This document shows positions 1-8,426 of a stretch of 64,000 bases of DNA, in pieces (the stretch's first letter is position 1; each line of letters opens with the position of its first letter). The position numbers were made by a program, and so were the translations under genes. This stretch comes from Amycolatopsis orientalis DSM 43388 (lineage in GTDB: Bacteria > Actinomycetota > Actinomycetes > Mycobacteriales > Pseudonocardiaceae), in assembly GCF_000411975.1 (NCBI RefSeq), contig NZ_ASXG01000196.1, positions 1 through 64,000 on the forward strand, given 5' to 3'. Under the pieces are notes generated by a model. That model did no database searches. It was not told the DNA's origin and was given only the letters and a program-made list of their open reading frames with translations.

Positions 1-39
1 GGGCGGGAACGGCGCACTTGGCCTGCGCCGTTCCCGCCC
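1..39 (-). terminator. Strong intrinsic hairpin after the lanthipeptide genes
   Basis: A perfect 16-bp inverted repeat (1-16 pairs with 24-39) with a 7-nt loop lies 11 bp beyond the stop codon of the precursor gene at 51-185. There is no long T run, as is usual in actinomycetes. It suggests that transcription of synthetase plus precursor ends here and that no exporter is co-transcribed downstream. Confidence 0.75.
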
Positions 40-50
40 CGCCCGTGCGG

Positions 51-185
51 TCAGTAGCAGAGAAGCAGGCTGAGCGTGCTGTCGCCGCAGTACGCGCTGT
101 AGTGGCTGTGGCCGTGGTGGTCCAGTCCCTGGCCTTCGAGGGCTTCCGGGGCCTCCAACGCCTGCAGCTCCAGGACGTGTTCCAT
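51..185 (-). CDS. Class III lanthipeptide precursor peptide (LanA, SapB/AmfS-like)
   Basis: This encodes a 44-residue ribosomal peptide, the probable substrate of the synthetase ending 32 bp upstream. The leader contains VLELQ at residues 4-8, the amphipathic motif that class III leaders use to bind their synthetase. The core has two labionin-type patterns: Ser27-x2-Ser30-x2-Cys33 and Ser36-x2-Ser39-x3-Cys43, which would be dehydrated and cyclised into lanthionine or labionin rings. The CGDSTLS segment resembles the middle of RamS, the SapB precursor. A His-rich stretch, HHGHSH at 23-28, precedes the first ring and is unusual. An AGAAGGGA ribosome-binding site precedes the ATG. Ring type and bioactivity cannot be read from sequence; SapB-like surfactant or labyrinthopeptin-like roles are both possible. 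Confidence 0.87.
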   Translation of the reverse strand: MEHVLELQALEAPEALEGQGLDHHGHSHYSAYCGDSTLSLLLCY

Positions 186-217
186 GGGTGTTCCCTTCTC
201 TCGGGGTCCGCCGGCGC

Positions 218-2752
218 TCATCGGCCGGAGGTGTGCGGGGACGGTGCGGAGCCCAGGAAGGGCAGCAGTTCCGCGCCGTCCAGCAGGGCGGCGAGCGTGC
301 GGAGTACCCCCGCGCTGCCGGTGGTGACGTCGGTCGACAGGCGAAGCAGCTGGTTGCCCGGGAAGGCGATCCCGCCGCGGTACGGGACGCCGTGCCAGGA
401 CAGCCGGGCCAGGTGCAGGTCGATGGCTTCGCGGTCCGGCTCGTCGGCGAAGGACAGCGCGGCCGCGAGCCCGCAGCGGCCGTAGAGCAGGCCCGGGTGG
501 ATCACGAACTCCCCGCGGCACGCCGCCCGCAGGCCGGGCAGGCTCGCGGCCGCCGCCGAGTCCGGGAGGCGCCGGGCGACCTGCTCGGCGACCAGCAGGA
601 TTCCGGCGCTGCCGATCGCGGCGTAGGGGAGCGTGCGCAGCGCGCCGTCGCGGACCTGCAGCGAGCCGTCGGCCGCCGGGGCGCATTCTTCCAGGTCGCG
701 GGCCAGCACCCGGTCGGCGAGGGTGAGCCAGGACGGATCGCCGGTGTGTTCGTGCAGGCGCAGGAACAGCAACGCCGGTCCGGACCACCCGCTGAGCAGT
801 CCGGCCCGGGCGAAGCGGCCGGGCGGATCGGCGGTCTCGAAGGAAGTCGCGAGCTTCACCGCGATGTCCAGCGCTTGGCGGCCGAATTCGTTGTCGGCGC
901 GGGTCGTCGCGAAGTGCAGGCGGGTGAGACCGATGCCAGCGAGCCCGCTTTCCAGGCCGTGGTCGGTGGTCTGCGCGGCCAGCGACTGCGACGCGGCGAG
1001 CAGTTCGTCGGCTTCCGCGGAGTAGCCGAATTCCTCCAGCACGTACGCGATGCCGTGGCTGCCGTCGAAGAAGCCGGGGCGGGCCGGTGGCTGCCGCCGG
1101 ACCGCGGCGAGCAGCCATTGTTCGTATTCCGGATAACGGCCGGCACCGGCGACGTGCAGCGAGTGCAGCACTCCCGCGGCGCCGACGCCGAACCCCGCGC
1201 CGCCGGAGCGGAACTGCTCGATGTCGCCGGGGAACAGCCGGTCGGCACGGTCCGGGGTGGCGCTCGCGAGGATGGCTTCGGCGATCTGCTTGCGGACCAG
1301 CGACCAGTCCGGGCGAGGCTCGTCGAGCGCCGTGTGCGCCTCGGGCGGGCCGGTGCGCAGGGCGAGCACGGAGACCACGCGGTCGGCATACCCGTCCGGC
1401 AGAGCGAACCGCTGCTGGGCGAAGTCCGCGATGCCGCGCAGTTTGCCCGGCGCGAGTTCCAGCAGCATCACCAGCGGAAGGAAAAGCCACAGCCGCAGTG
1501 CGGCGAGGGCGTGCTCGTCGATCTCGAAACCGTGCCGGTCGGCGGGGGCGCGGAACCCGGGCGCGCCGAGCCCCGGGCGCTTGCCCGAATCGGCGTCGGC
1601 GGCCAGTTCGAAGTCGATCAGCGACACCCGGTCCTGCTCGTCCACCAGGATGTTCTTGCCGTGCAGGTCGCCGAACACGATCCCGTGCCGGTGGATGTCC
1701 GCGACGATGCGTTCGACCTGGGCGAGCACGGCCAGCGCGCGTTCGCGGTAGGCCGCGAGATCGCCTTCGGGCCGGGCGCCGCTGGTGAGCGGGTAGTGCC
1801 GGGCGAGCCAGCTGCTCAGCGAGATGCCGGGCAGGTGCTCCATCGCCAGGTAGTGGTGCTCCCATACGGTGAACTGCTCGTACACCCGGGGGATGCCCGG
1901 AACGTCCGCCAGCCGTTCGAGCATCGCGCGCTCGTGGTCCAGCCGGGCGACCGCGTCCGTGCCGTCCCGGTCCAGCCCGGCGTGCGGGCGGGCTTCCTTC
2001 AGCACGACGGTCCGCTGGTCGAGGTCTTGTTTCGCCAGATAAACGCCGCCCCCGTTGGAAAAGTGCAGGGAACCGGTCACCCGGTACGGGAATCGCGCGC
2101 CGTTCTTGCGCGCGGCGAGGCTGTCGGACAAACAGGACGGAATCGGCACCCAGTCCGGCACGGAAAACGACGGTTCGCGCCGGTCGGGAACGAGATTCCC
2201 CTCCGGATGGCGGATTGCCAGCACCCGAGTTCCGGCGTATTCGGTCCACTGTTCGACGAATCCGCCGTACCGGACGTAAAGCGGGCCCTCGCGGTAGCGG
2301 AGATCGCTCAGAATATACGCGCCGTGCTCGCCTTCCAGCTCGGAAGAAAGATCGCGGAGTATCCGCTCCAGCTCCTCGTCGGACCTCGGGTAAATCGTGA
2401 CCAGTTTGCCGCTTCCCTCGCGCGGCGCGTATTTCGAATTGCGGCTCACCAGGATCGCCCGGGAGCGCAGGTGCTTGTACGCGACCCGATGCGCCACGCA
2501 GTACCGGTGCACGCGGGACAGCACGTCCGCGGCGTTGTCCAGACCTGCGGAGACGTGGATTTTCCAGCCCTGAAGGGGAAGTTGCGGTCCGGACGGGCGC
2601 AGCGAACGCCAGATCCCGTGCGTCTCGACCGTCCAGCCGGGTCCCGGCTGCGGCAGGCCCGCGGCCAGGTCGCCGGCCGCGCCCGGGGTTTCCCGCGGTT
2701 CGTCGAAGAACAGCGGATCGGCGAAGCAAAAAGCCTCGTACCGGACGTCCAT
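218..2752 (-). CDS. Class III lanthipeptide synthetase (LanKC / RamC-like)
   Basis: This 844-residue trifunctional enzyme phosphorylates Ser/Thr of the precursor, eliminates the phosphate and cyclises the dehydro residues. The N-terminal lyase region spans about 1-220. A Ser/Thr-kinase domain spans about 225-450, with a probable ATP-binding lysine at K252, a catalytic-loop equivalent GDLHGKN at 361-367 and a metal-binding DFE at 380-382. A LanC-like cyclase domain (about 480-844) shows repeated Gly-rich helices such as GSHGIA and GLAGIG; I do not see the complete Zn ligand set of class I cyclases, as expected for class III. The ATG at 2752 is chosen because GGAAGGG lies 9 nt upstream; in-frame codons further upstream lack such a site. 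Length and order (kinase-cyclase, then precursor) match RamC-RamS. No ABC exporter is adjacent. Confidence 0.93.
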   Translation of the reverse strand: MDVRYEAFCFADPLFFDEPRETPGAAGDLAAGLPQPGPGWTVETHGIWRSLRPSGPQLPLQGWKIHVSAGLDNAADVLSRVHRYCVAHRVAYKHLRSRAILVSRNSKYAPREGSGKLVTIYPRSDEELERILRDLSSELEGEHGAYILSDLRYREGPLYVRYGGFVEQWTEYAGTRVLAIRHPEGNLVPDRREPSFSVPDWVPIPSCLSDSLAARKNGARFPYRVTGSLHFSNGGGVYLAKQDLDQRTVVLKEARPHAGLDRDGTDAVARLDHERAMLERLADVPGIPRVYEQFTVWEHHYLAMEHLPGISLSSWLARHYPLTSGARPEGDLAAYRERALAVLAQVERIVADIHRHGIVFGDLHGKNILVDEQDRVSLIDFELAADADSGKRPGLGAPGFRAPADRHGFEIDEHALAALRLWLFLPLVMLLELAPGKLRGIADFAQQRFALPDGYADRVVSVLALRTGPPEAHTALDEPRPDWSLVRKQIAEAILASATPDRADRLFPGDIEQFRSGGAGFGVGAAGVLHSLHVAGAGRYPEYEQWLLAAVRRQPPARPGFFDGSHGIAYVLEEFGYSAEADELLAASQSLAAQTTDHGLESGLAGIGLTRLHFATTRADNEFGRQALDIAVKLATSFETADPPGRFARAGLLSGWSGPALLFLRLHEHTGDPSWLTLADRVLARDLEECAPAADGSLQVRDGALRTLPYAAIGSAGILLVAEQVARRLPDSAAAASLPGLRAACRGEFVIHPGLLYGRCGLAAALSFADEPDREAIDLHLARLSWHGVPYRGGIAFPGNQLLRLSTDVTTGSAGVLRTLAALLDGAELLPFLGSAPSPHTSGR

Positions 2753-3309
2753 GAAAACGAACCCTTCCTTTTCCCCGAGGAAAACCGGGCGACTTCGATG
2801 TCGGACGGTGACACCATTCCCGCACGAGGGGGGTGTCCCGGCCAATCCGCCAACCCGGGGGTTCGACGCACCTCGTCAGGGTGACGGAGGCGGGTTCGGG
2901 GCGCGAAAACGGGAACTGCGCGTGAGTCATCCCTACCCGATCGGGGTGTAACGACGACGTTTCCCGGAAGCTTACCCAGGTCGGCACGGAAAGAGCAGGG
3001 GAAATTGGCGGAATGCCATCAACCCGTTCCGGGGACCCGGATTCCGCCGGTTCTCCGGCGCGAAGCCGGTGCGGACTGGTCCATTCGGGGTGCCGGCCAC
3101 GTATTCGCGTCGCGAACGTGGTGCATTCGTTACCGGAGCACGCCTGCCACCTGATTCCCGCCACCGCCCTCGCGCCGGTTTCCCGCACCCGTCAGCGCGA
3201 CGACCGTACGAAGTTAGCTGTCCGTGACGGGAACTCTGAGGGACGCTGTTTCTTTTCTCCGCACTGCTTTCCGGGTGCGCGGGCGAAACCCGGCTCTCCC
3301 CAGGCTGAC
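2753..3309 (-). promoter_or_regulatory. Upstream region of the lanthipeptide synthetase gene
   Basis: This 557-bp stretch has no convincing gene on either strand. It must contain the promoter of the synthetase gene and the 3' end of the LysR transcript. The only structured element I note is the 10-bp palindrome CCCGATCGGG at 2936-2945, about 185 bp upstream of the start codon, which could be an operator. Confidence 0.35.
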
Positions 3310-4203
3310 TCAGCCGGCCCGGGCTTTCCCGTGGCACACCAGGTCCTTCAGCAACTCCACCGCCCGCCGAGCCGCCGGATGGTCCGCGATCGGCTTCTTC
3401 ACCGCGAGGCTGAGATGACGGACCGGCGCGGGCGCGGTGAGCGCGACGGTGGTGAGGCCGTCCGGCAGTTCGCCGAGCCCGAGCTCCGGCACCACGGTCA
3501 GCCCGATTCCCGTTGCCACGAAAGACATCGCGGTCCGGTAGTCGTGCGTTTCGACGACGAAGCTCGGCGAAAACCCGGCCTGCGTGCAGGCGTTGAGCAG
3601 CACCTGCCGGCACGGGCCTTCGCGCAGGTCGTTGTCGACCCAATGCCGCTGCGCGAGCGCGGCCAGCGGCACTTCCGGCAGCCCGGCGAGCGGGTCGTCG
3701 AGCCGGACGACCGCCCGGTACGGGTCCGCCGCCAGCCGGTGCGTCACGACCGACCCGGGATGCTCCGCCCCGGTTTCCTCCACGAAAATGTCGATGTCCG
3801 GATCGCCCGGCGTGAATTCGGTGAGCATCAGGTCCAGCCGCAGGCCGGGGAATTCGGTGCGCAGCGCGGCGACCGTCGGGGCCAGCCAGGTCGAGCCCGC
3901 CGAGCCGAAGTAGCCGATCGACAGGCGGCCGACGCGTCCGGCGCGCAGTTCCGTGACGACCTGCTCGACCCGGCTGAACGCCTCGAACAGGGTTTCGGCC
4001 TCGGCGGCGAGGGTCCGTCCGGCTTCGGTGGGCTCTATGCCGCGCCCGGAGCGTTCGAACAGGTGCAGCCCGGTCTCCCGTTGCAGCGTGGTGATCTGCT
4101 GGCTGACCGCGGACGGCGTGTAGCCGAGCGCGGCGGCACTCGCGCGGATCGAGCCTGAGGCGACGACCGCACGCAGCACGCGGAGCCGGGGAAGGTCCAG
4201 CAT
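3310..4203 (-). CDS. LysR-family transcriptional regulator
   Basis: This is a 297-residue LysR-type regulator, the usual length of the family. The N-terminal winged helix-turn-helix (about 1-60) includes SIRASAAALGYTPSAVSQQI and ends with the typical LFER(S)GRG segment. A periplasmic-binding-like effector domain follows (about 88-290). It is divergent from an EamA transporter whose probable start is 82 bp away. LysR proteins usually control the divergent gene, so an exporter controlled by its own substrate is the natural reading. An in-frame GTG at 4221 is an alternative start; neither has a clear ribosome-binding site. The intergenic region holds a regularly spaced GTACAG array. Confidence 0.9.
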   Translation of the reverse strand: MLDLPRLRVLRAVVASGSIRASAAALGYTPSAVSQQITTLQRETGLHLFERSGRGIEPTEAGRTLAAEAETLFEAFSRVEQVVTELRAGRVGRLSIGYFGSAGSTWLAPTVAALRTEFPGLRLDLMLTEFTPGDPDIDIFVEETGAEHPGSVVTHRLAADPYRAVVRLDDPLAGLPEVPLAALAQRHWVDNDLREGPCRQVLLNACTQAGFSPSFVVETHDYRTAMSFVATGIGLTVVPELGLGELPDGLTTVALTAPAPVRHLSLAVKKPIADHPAARRAVELLKDLVCHGKARAG

Positions 4204-4211
4204 GTCGCGAA

Positions 4212-4262
4212 TGTACAGCACGCCTTAACAGAGGTACAGAACTCATCGCTTGTGCTGTACAG
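4212..4262. promoter_or_regulatory. Probable LysR operator array in a divergent promoter
   Basis: TGTACAGCAC at 4212-4221 is perfectly inverted as GTGCTGTACA at 4252-4261. Within this span, GTACAG (4213), GTACAG (4234) and CTGTAC (4255) occur at exactly 21-bp steps, two helical turns. This is the arrangement expected for a LysR tetramer on a divergent promoter. Confidence 0.55.
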
Positions 4263-4285
4263 CCGGGCGACGCGACGATGGCCAG

Positions 4286-5212
4286 GTGACCGATCTCGTG
4301 GAAACCGCCCCGTCCGCCGGCAAGACCGACTTAGGCAAGATCGCGGCCGCCGCTGGGCTGGCCGTCGTGCTGTGGGCTTCATCGTTCGTCGCCATCCGCA
4401 GTGTCGGGCACGCGCTGTCCCCGGCACCGCTGGCGCTGCTGCGGCTCGCCGTCGCGGCCGTCACCCTGACCGGGCTGGCGGTGGCCAAGGGCGCGGTCCG
4501 GGTCCGGTTGTCGCGCAAGGCATTCCTGCTGGTCGTGGCGTACGCCGTGCTCTGGCTGGCCGCGTACACCGTCGTGCTCAACGCGGGGGAGCGGCACGTC
4601 GACGCCGGGACCGCCGCGTTGCTGGTGAACCTCGCTCCGCTGATGGTCGCCGGCGCGGCCGGGAAGTTCCTCGGCGAAGGCTTCTCGCGCTCGCTCGTCA
4701 TCGGCTCGCTCGTCGCGCTGGCCGGGGCCGCGCTGATCGCGACCGGAGCCACCGGCAGCAACGACTGGGCCGGTGTTCTGCTGTGCCTGCTGGCTGCTGT
4801 GCTCTACGCGGCCGGAGTCATGGTCCAGAAAATCACGCTGCGCCACGTCGACGGGCTGACCGCGATCTGGCTCGGTTGTGTCGTCGGCACCGTCGCCCTG
4901 CTGCCGTGGACGCCGCAGCTGATCAGCGAACTGCAGGCAGCACCCACCGGTGCGGTCATCGGCAGTGTCTACTTGGGAGTGTTCCCCACCGCGGTCGGCT
5001 TCACGGCGTGGGCGTACGCACTGCGCCGCACGGACGCGGGCCGCCTGACGATGGTGACCTACGCGGTGCCAGCGGTGGCCGTACTGCTGTCCTGGCTGCT
5101 GCTCGCCGAGACCCCGACCGCATCGGGACTCGTCGGCGGCGTGCTTTGCCTGGCCGGGGTGGCGATCTCACGCCGTCGTCAGCGGCGTCCCCGGGCTGAT
5201 ACGAAGGGTTAG
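4286..5212 (+). CDS. EamA/DMT-family membrane transporter
   Basis: This 308-residue protein has about ten hydrophobic segments arranged as two EamA repeats (about 18-150 and 160-300). The WASSFVAIR stretch near the first helix is typical of drug/metabolite exporters of the RhaT/YdcZ superfamily. Substrate cannot be predicted; many such proteins export amino acids or small metabolites. The GTG at 4286 is chosen because it begins just before a short cytosolic N-terminus; upstream codons run into the operator array. It is probably regulated by the divergent LysR protein. Its stop codon overlaps that of the convergent methyltransferase by 4 bp. It is unlikely to export the lanthipeptide, since class III peptides use ABC exporters. 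Confidence 0.85.
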   Translation: MTDLVETAPSAGKTDLGKIAAAAGLAVVLWASSFVAIRSVGHALSPAPLALLRLAVAAVTLTGLAVAKGAVRVRLSRKAFLLVVAYAVLWLAAYTVVLNAGERHVDAGTAALLVNLAPLMVAGAAGKFLGEGFSRSLVIGSLVALAGAALIATGATGSNDWAGVLLCLLAAVLYAAGVMVQKITLRHVDGLTAIWLGCVVGTVALLPWTPQLISELQAAPTGAVIGSVYLGVFPTAVGFTAWAYALRRTDAGRLTMVTYAVPAVAVLLSWLLLAETPTASGLVGGVLCLAGVAISRRRQRRPRADTKG

Positions 5213-5955
5213 GACGAGACGGTGAACCGCGGATCGGCGAGCACTCGCCGGAACAGCGCAAGCTCTTCCGGCAGCACGCCGTCCGCGGTCAGCTGTTCGG
5301 CCAGCTCCACGGAGTTCGCGGCAAGCAACCGGATTTCCGGTCCGCCGCCCTGCCACCGGGTCGTCACCCGCGCGCTGCCGACCTCATGCAATCTGGCCCC
5401 GGCGAGCACCTCCGGCAACCGTCCCGCCCACTCGACGTCGCTGCCCGCCCGTTCGAGCACATCGAGGATCCGGCCTTGCACGGAGCCGAAAACCGCCGCA
5501 CTCGCCGCGTCGGGCGCGGTGAGCACGGTTTGCCCGCGCGGCTCGATTTCTTCCAGGACCAGCCACCCGCCGGGGGCGAGCGCACCGGCGAGTTTCGCCA
5601 CCAGTTCGTCGCGTTCCGGAAAGTGGATCAGCACCAGCCGGGCGTGGATCAGGTCGAAGGTCCGGTCCGGGAGCGGCTCCGCGCGGACGTCGTGGCGCAC
5701 CGCCTCGGCGCTCGCGGGCAGGCCGGTGAGCAGCCGGGGGTCGACGTCGGTCGCCAGCACGTGCCCGGCCCGCCCGGCCAGCCACCGGGCGATCGACCCG
5801 CCGCCGGCCCCGATCTCCCAGCACGACCATCCCGCGCCGACCCCGAGGTTGCCCAGGTGCCGGACGGTCGTCGCGTCGTAGCTGGCTTCCATTTCGTCGC
5901 ACAGTTCCCAGATGCGTTCGACCGGAAGCGCGGCCGCGGTGGCAGGATCGGTCAT
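5209..5955 (-). CDS. SAM-dependent class I methyltransferase
   Basis: This 248-residue protein has a Rossmann-fold methyltransferase core. Motif I is WEIGAGGGSIARWLA (about 46-60), the acidic ribose-binding residue follows in ATDVDP (about 68-73), and DLIHARLVLIHFPERDELV (about 101-119) is the usual post-motif II helix. The family resembles UbiE/COQ5-like or antibiotic-type methyltransferases, but the acceptor is unknown. The start at 5955 is the first ATG giving a family-length protein. It stands alone, convergent with the EamA gene, and a role in tailoring the nearby lanthipeptide is possible but unsupported. Confidence 0.85.
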   Translation of the reverse strand: MTDPATAAALPVERIWELCDEMEASYDATTVRHLGNLGVGAGWSCWEIGAGGGSIARWLAGRAGHVLATDVDPRLLTGLPASAEAVRHDVRAEPLPDRTFDLIHARLVLIHFPERDELVAKLAGALAPGGWLVLEEIEPRGQTVLTAPDAASAAVFGSVQGRILDVLERAGSDVEWAGRLPEVLAGARLHEVGSARVTTRWQGGGPEIRLLAANSVELAEQLTADGVLPEELALFRRVLADPRFTVSS

Positions 5956-6222
5956 CGCGGCGTGGCGGAGGTGCCGGGGATCGTCCTCGACCGCCGCGCG
6001 CACCACGAGTTCGGTGGTGCTCAGGCAGGTGCGGTTGAGCGCGGCCAGCTGCGGAGGAAGGCTTCTTCGTCTGCTCGCTGGCTGAGCCGGTGCGGCGGGC
6101 CTGCTCGGCAGCCGGCGTCGAACATCTCGTTGCCGAGCAGGTGAGGGCGCGCCGCACTGAAACCGAGTTTGCGGCCTCGAGGAACTGAGGCAAAGCGCGC
6201 CGCGCGGCGGCACCTTGTACTC
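5956..6222. other. Intergenic region without a recognised gene
   Basis: About 270 bp between the methyltransferase start and the operator of the next gene. I see no gene. An 11-bp inverted repeat (6100-6110 with 6131-6141, 20-nt spacer) is present, of unknown meaning. Confidence 0.4.
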
Positions 6223-6234
6223 TTGGTATACCAA
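6223..6234. promoter_or_regulatory. TTGGTATACCAA palindromic operator (site 1)
   Basis: A perfect 12-bp palindrome 28 bp upstream of the amidohydrolase start at 6263. The core TTGGTATACC recurs at 8390 and 12758. The TNGTATACNA-like shape is typical of GntR/FCD regulators, and a GntR/FCD gene lies nearby at 7634-8290. Confidence 0.75.
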
Positions 6235-6262
6235 AACTCTCTCGTGGGGAAAGGTGCTCTCC

Positions 6263-7471
6263 GTGTTGATCCGTGACGTCCGTCCCTGGGGCGGGCAGCG
6301 CAGCGACGTCGAGGTGGCCGGCGGCCGGATCGCCGCGGTTCGTCCGCACGATCCGGCGGGGGCCGGCGCGGAGGTGGTCGAGGGGCGCGGGCGGCTGTTG
6401 TTCCCCTCGTTCAGCGACGTGCACGTGCACCTCGACTCGACGCGCATCGGGCTGCCGTTCCGGCCGCACACCGGGGCGCCGGGCGTCTGGGCGATGATGC
6501 TGAACGACCGCGAGAACTGGCGGAAGGCCGAGGTGCCGCTGCCGGAGCGGGTCGCGGGGACGTTGGAGCGGATGATCGCCAACGGCACCACTCGCGTGCG
6601 CACCTACGCGCAGGTCGACGTGGACTGTCAGCTGGAGAAGCTCGACGCCGTGCTCGCGGCGAAGGAGCGGTTCGCCCGGCACGCGGACGTCGAGGTGATG
6701 GCGTTTCCGCAGGCGGGCATCCTGCGCGAGGCGGGCACGGTCGAGGTGTTGGAGGCGGCTCTGCGTTCGGGCGCGTCGGTGGTCGGCGGGATCGATCCCT
6801 GTTCGCTCGACAAGGATCCCAAGGGGCACTTGGACGTCGTGTTCGGGCTGGCCGAGAAATACGGTGTCGAGGTGGACATCCACCTGCACGAGCCGGGGCA
6901 TCTCGGCGTGTTTTCGACGGACCTGGTGATCGAGCGGGTGCGCGCGCTGGACATGCGCGGCAAGGTGACGATGTCGCACGCGTACGAGCTGGGGTCGGTT
7001 TCGGAGGCGGTGAGCCGGCGGCTGATCGACACGTTCGCGGAGCTGGACATCGCGATGGCGACCGTCGCGCCGCCGGCCGACCGGCAGTTGTCGCTGGTGG
7101 ACCTGACCGCCGCGGGCGTGCGCGTCGGGCTGGGGGAGGACGGGCAGCGGGACTACTGGAGCCCGTACGGCAACTGCGACCTCCTCGACCGGACGTGGCA
7201 GCTGGCTTTCACTCGCGGGTTCCGCCGGGACGAGCTGATCGAGATGGCGCTGGCGGTCGCGACGATGGGCGGGGCGTCGATCATGAGCCACGACGTGCCG
7301 CGGCTCGCGGGCGTCGCCGACCGGCCCGGCGTGGCGGTCGGCGACCGGGCGGACCTGGTGCTGGTCGACGGCGAGACCCCGGCCAGCGCGGTGATGGACC
7401 GCGGCAAGGACCGGACGGTGCTGCACGACGGCGTCGTGGTGGCGGACGGGCTGGCGGTCGTCGACCTCTGA
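6263..7471 (+). CDS. Amidohydrolase, cytosine deaminase-like (CodA group)
   Basis: This 402-residue amidohydrolase-superfamily enzyme has the metal-binding motifs of the cytosine deaminase group: HVHLDSTRIG near residue 55, DIHLHEPG near 210, SHAYELG near 240 and the late aspartate in LGEDGQRDYWSPYG near 290. These enzymes hydrolyse exocyclic amines or amide bonds of N-heterocycles; the actual substrate is unknown. The GTG at 6263 is preceded by GGGGAAAGG with 8-nt spacing, so it is preferred over the upstream GTG at 6254. It is paralogous to the enzyme at 9906-11075. A TTGGTATACCAA operator lies just upstream, so it is probably repressed by the GntR protein at 7634-8290. Confidence 0.88.
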   Translation: MLIRDVRPWGGQRSDVEVAGGRIAAVRPHDPAGAGAEVVEGRGRLLFPSFSDVHVHLDSTRIGLPFRPHTGAPGVWAMMLNDRENWRKAEVPLPERVAGTLERMIANGTTRVRTYAQVDVDCQLEKLDAVLAAKERFARHADVEVMAFPQAGILREAGTVEVLEAALRSGASVVGGIDPCSLDKDPKGHLDVVFGLAEKYGVEVDIHLHEPGHLGVFSTDLVIERVRALDMRGKVTMSHAYELGSVSEAVSRRLIDTFAELDIAMATVAPPADRQLSLVDLTAAGVRVGLGEDGQRDYWSPYGNCDLLDRTWQLAFTRGFRRDELIEMALAVATMGGASIMSHDVPRLAGVADRPGVAVGDRADLVLVDGETPASAVMDRGKDRTVLHDGVVVADGLAVVDL

Positions 7472-7633
7472 CGCGACGGAGTCCGCCGGACTGGTGCCGG
7501 ACGGGGATCCGGTCGGCCCGCACCGGAATCTCACCGGCGCGGGCTGAGATCGGCGGCCCAGCAACGCTGAGAGATCACCCGAGGCGCGGCGGCATTGACC
7601 CGCACCGCGGCGGACTGCGCGCTCCGAAGCGGC

Positions 7634-8290
7634 TCACTTCGCCGAAGCGGGTTCCTTCGCCGGATGCCGCCGCGCCGCCTCGCTCGTTCCGGTCGCGAGA
7701 TGGGCCAGCGCGAGCCGTTCCACCCGCTCGACATCCCGGTCCACGATCGCCTCGTACAGGAGTTCGTGCTCGGCCGCCATGGCTTCCAGGTCGTCGTGCT
7801 GGCCCAGCAGCCAGCGCATCCGGCTGCGCAGCGTCCGTTCCAGTTCGCACAGCAGCTCGTTGGCCGACAGGGACGTGACGACCTCGTGGAAGTCCGCGGC
7901 GGCGCGCCGGGCGGACACCGCGTCGCCGGCGCGGGCGGCGCGCAGTTCGGTGTCCAGCACTTCCCGCAGCCGCGCCAGGCCTTCGCGGGTGCGGCGCTGC
8001 GCGGCGAGCCGGAACGTGAGGCCCTCGAACGCGGTGCGCACCTCGTTGAGGTCCGCGACATCCGACCCGGTGAACTCCCGCACCACCGACCACGAGCGCG
8101 GCCGCGGCGTCACCAGCCCCTCGTTCGCCAACGCGCGCAACGCGTCCCGCACCGGCACCCGGCTCACGCCCATCTCCGCGGCCAGATCCCGTTCGACCAG
8201 CTTGCTGCCCGGGGCGCGCGTGCCGTCGAGGATCTCGTCGCGCAGCCGTTCCATGACGCGCTCCGATTCCGGCGCGAACCCCGGCTCCAT
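7634..8290 (-). CDS. GntR-family regulator, FCD subgroup
   Basis: This 218-residue regulator has an N-terminal winged helix (about 5-75) with LVERDLAAEMGVSRVPVRDA, the canonical GntR signature, and a C-terminal all-helical FCD effector domain. The FCD metal/ligand residues are suggested by the histidines in ADFHE and AEHELL. The ATG at 8290 has GGGAGGGGA upstream. It is divergent from the amidohydrolase at 8427. The TTGGTATACC motif occurs in this intergenic region and upstream of two other amidohydrolase units, so it is the likely local repressor, with a small heterocyclic acid or amide as plausible inducer (inference). It is strikingly similar to the second GntR at 14660-15304. Confidence 0.92.
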   Translation of the reverse strand: MEPGFAPESERVMERLRDEILDGTRAPGSKLVERDLAAEMGVSRVPVRDALRALANEGLVTPRPRSWSVVREFTGSDVADLNEVRTAFEGLTFRLAAQRRTREGLARLREVLDTELRAARAGDAVSARRAAADFHEVVTSLSANELLCELERTLRSRMRWLLGQHDDLEAMAAEHELLYEAIVDRDVERVERLALAHLATGTSEAARRHPAKEPASAK

Positions 8291-8388
8291 CCGATCCCCT
8301 CCCGCCGTCACCGACAGTGCCGGCGAATCTCTTCCCAGGTTCCCGGAAAGGCCCGGCCCCGGCAAGGTCTGGCCGCCAGGTTCCGACG

Positions 8389-8402
8389 TTTGGTATACCT
8401 AA
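8389..8402. promoter_or_regulatory. TTGGTATACC operator (site 2)
   Basis: TTTGGTATACCTAA lies 24 bp upstream of the start at 8427 and about 100 bp from the divergent GntR start. Its core is identical to sites 1 and 3. Confidence 0.7.
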
Positions 8403-8426
8403 ATGGCCCTGAGCGGAAGGACTCCG

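Noticed and set aside
51..3188. A minus-strand open frame of more than 1000 codons spanning the synthetase and precursor genes
   Set aside because: Only its last 44 codons (the precursor) are real. The rest is an Arg/Pro/Gly-rich shadow of the synthetase frame, typical of high-GC DNA.
4286..5212. EamA transporter as the lanthipeptide exporter
   Set aside because: Class III lanthipeptides are exported by ABC transporters, and the gene is paired with its own LysR regulator across a shared operator.
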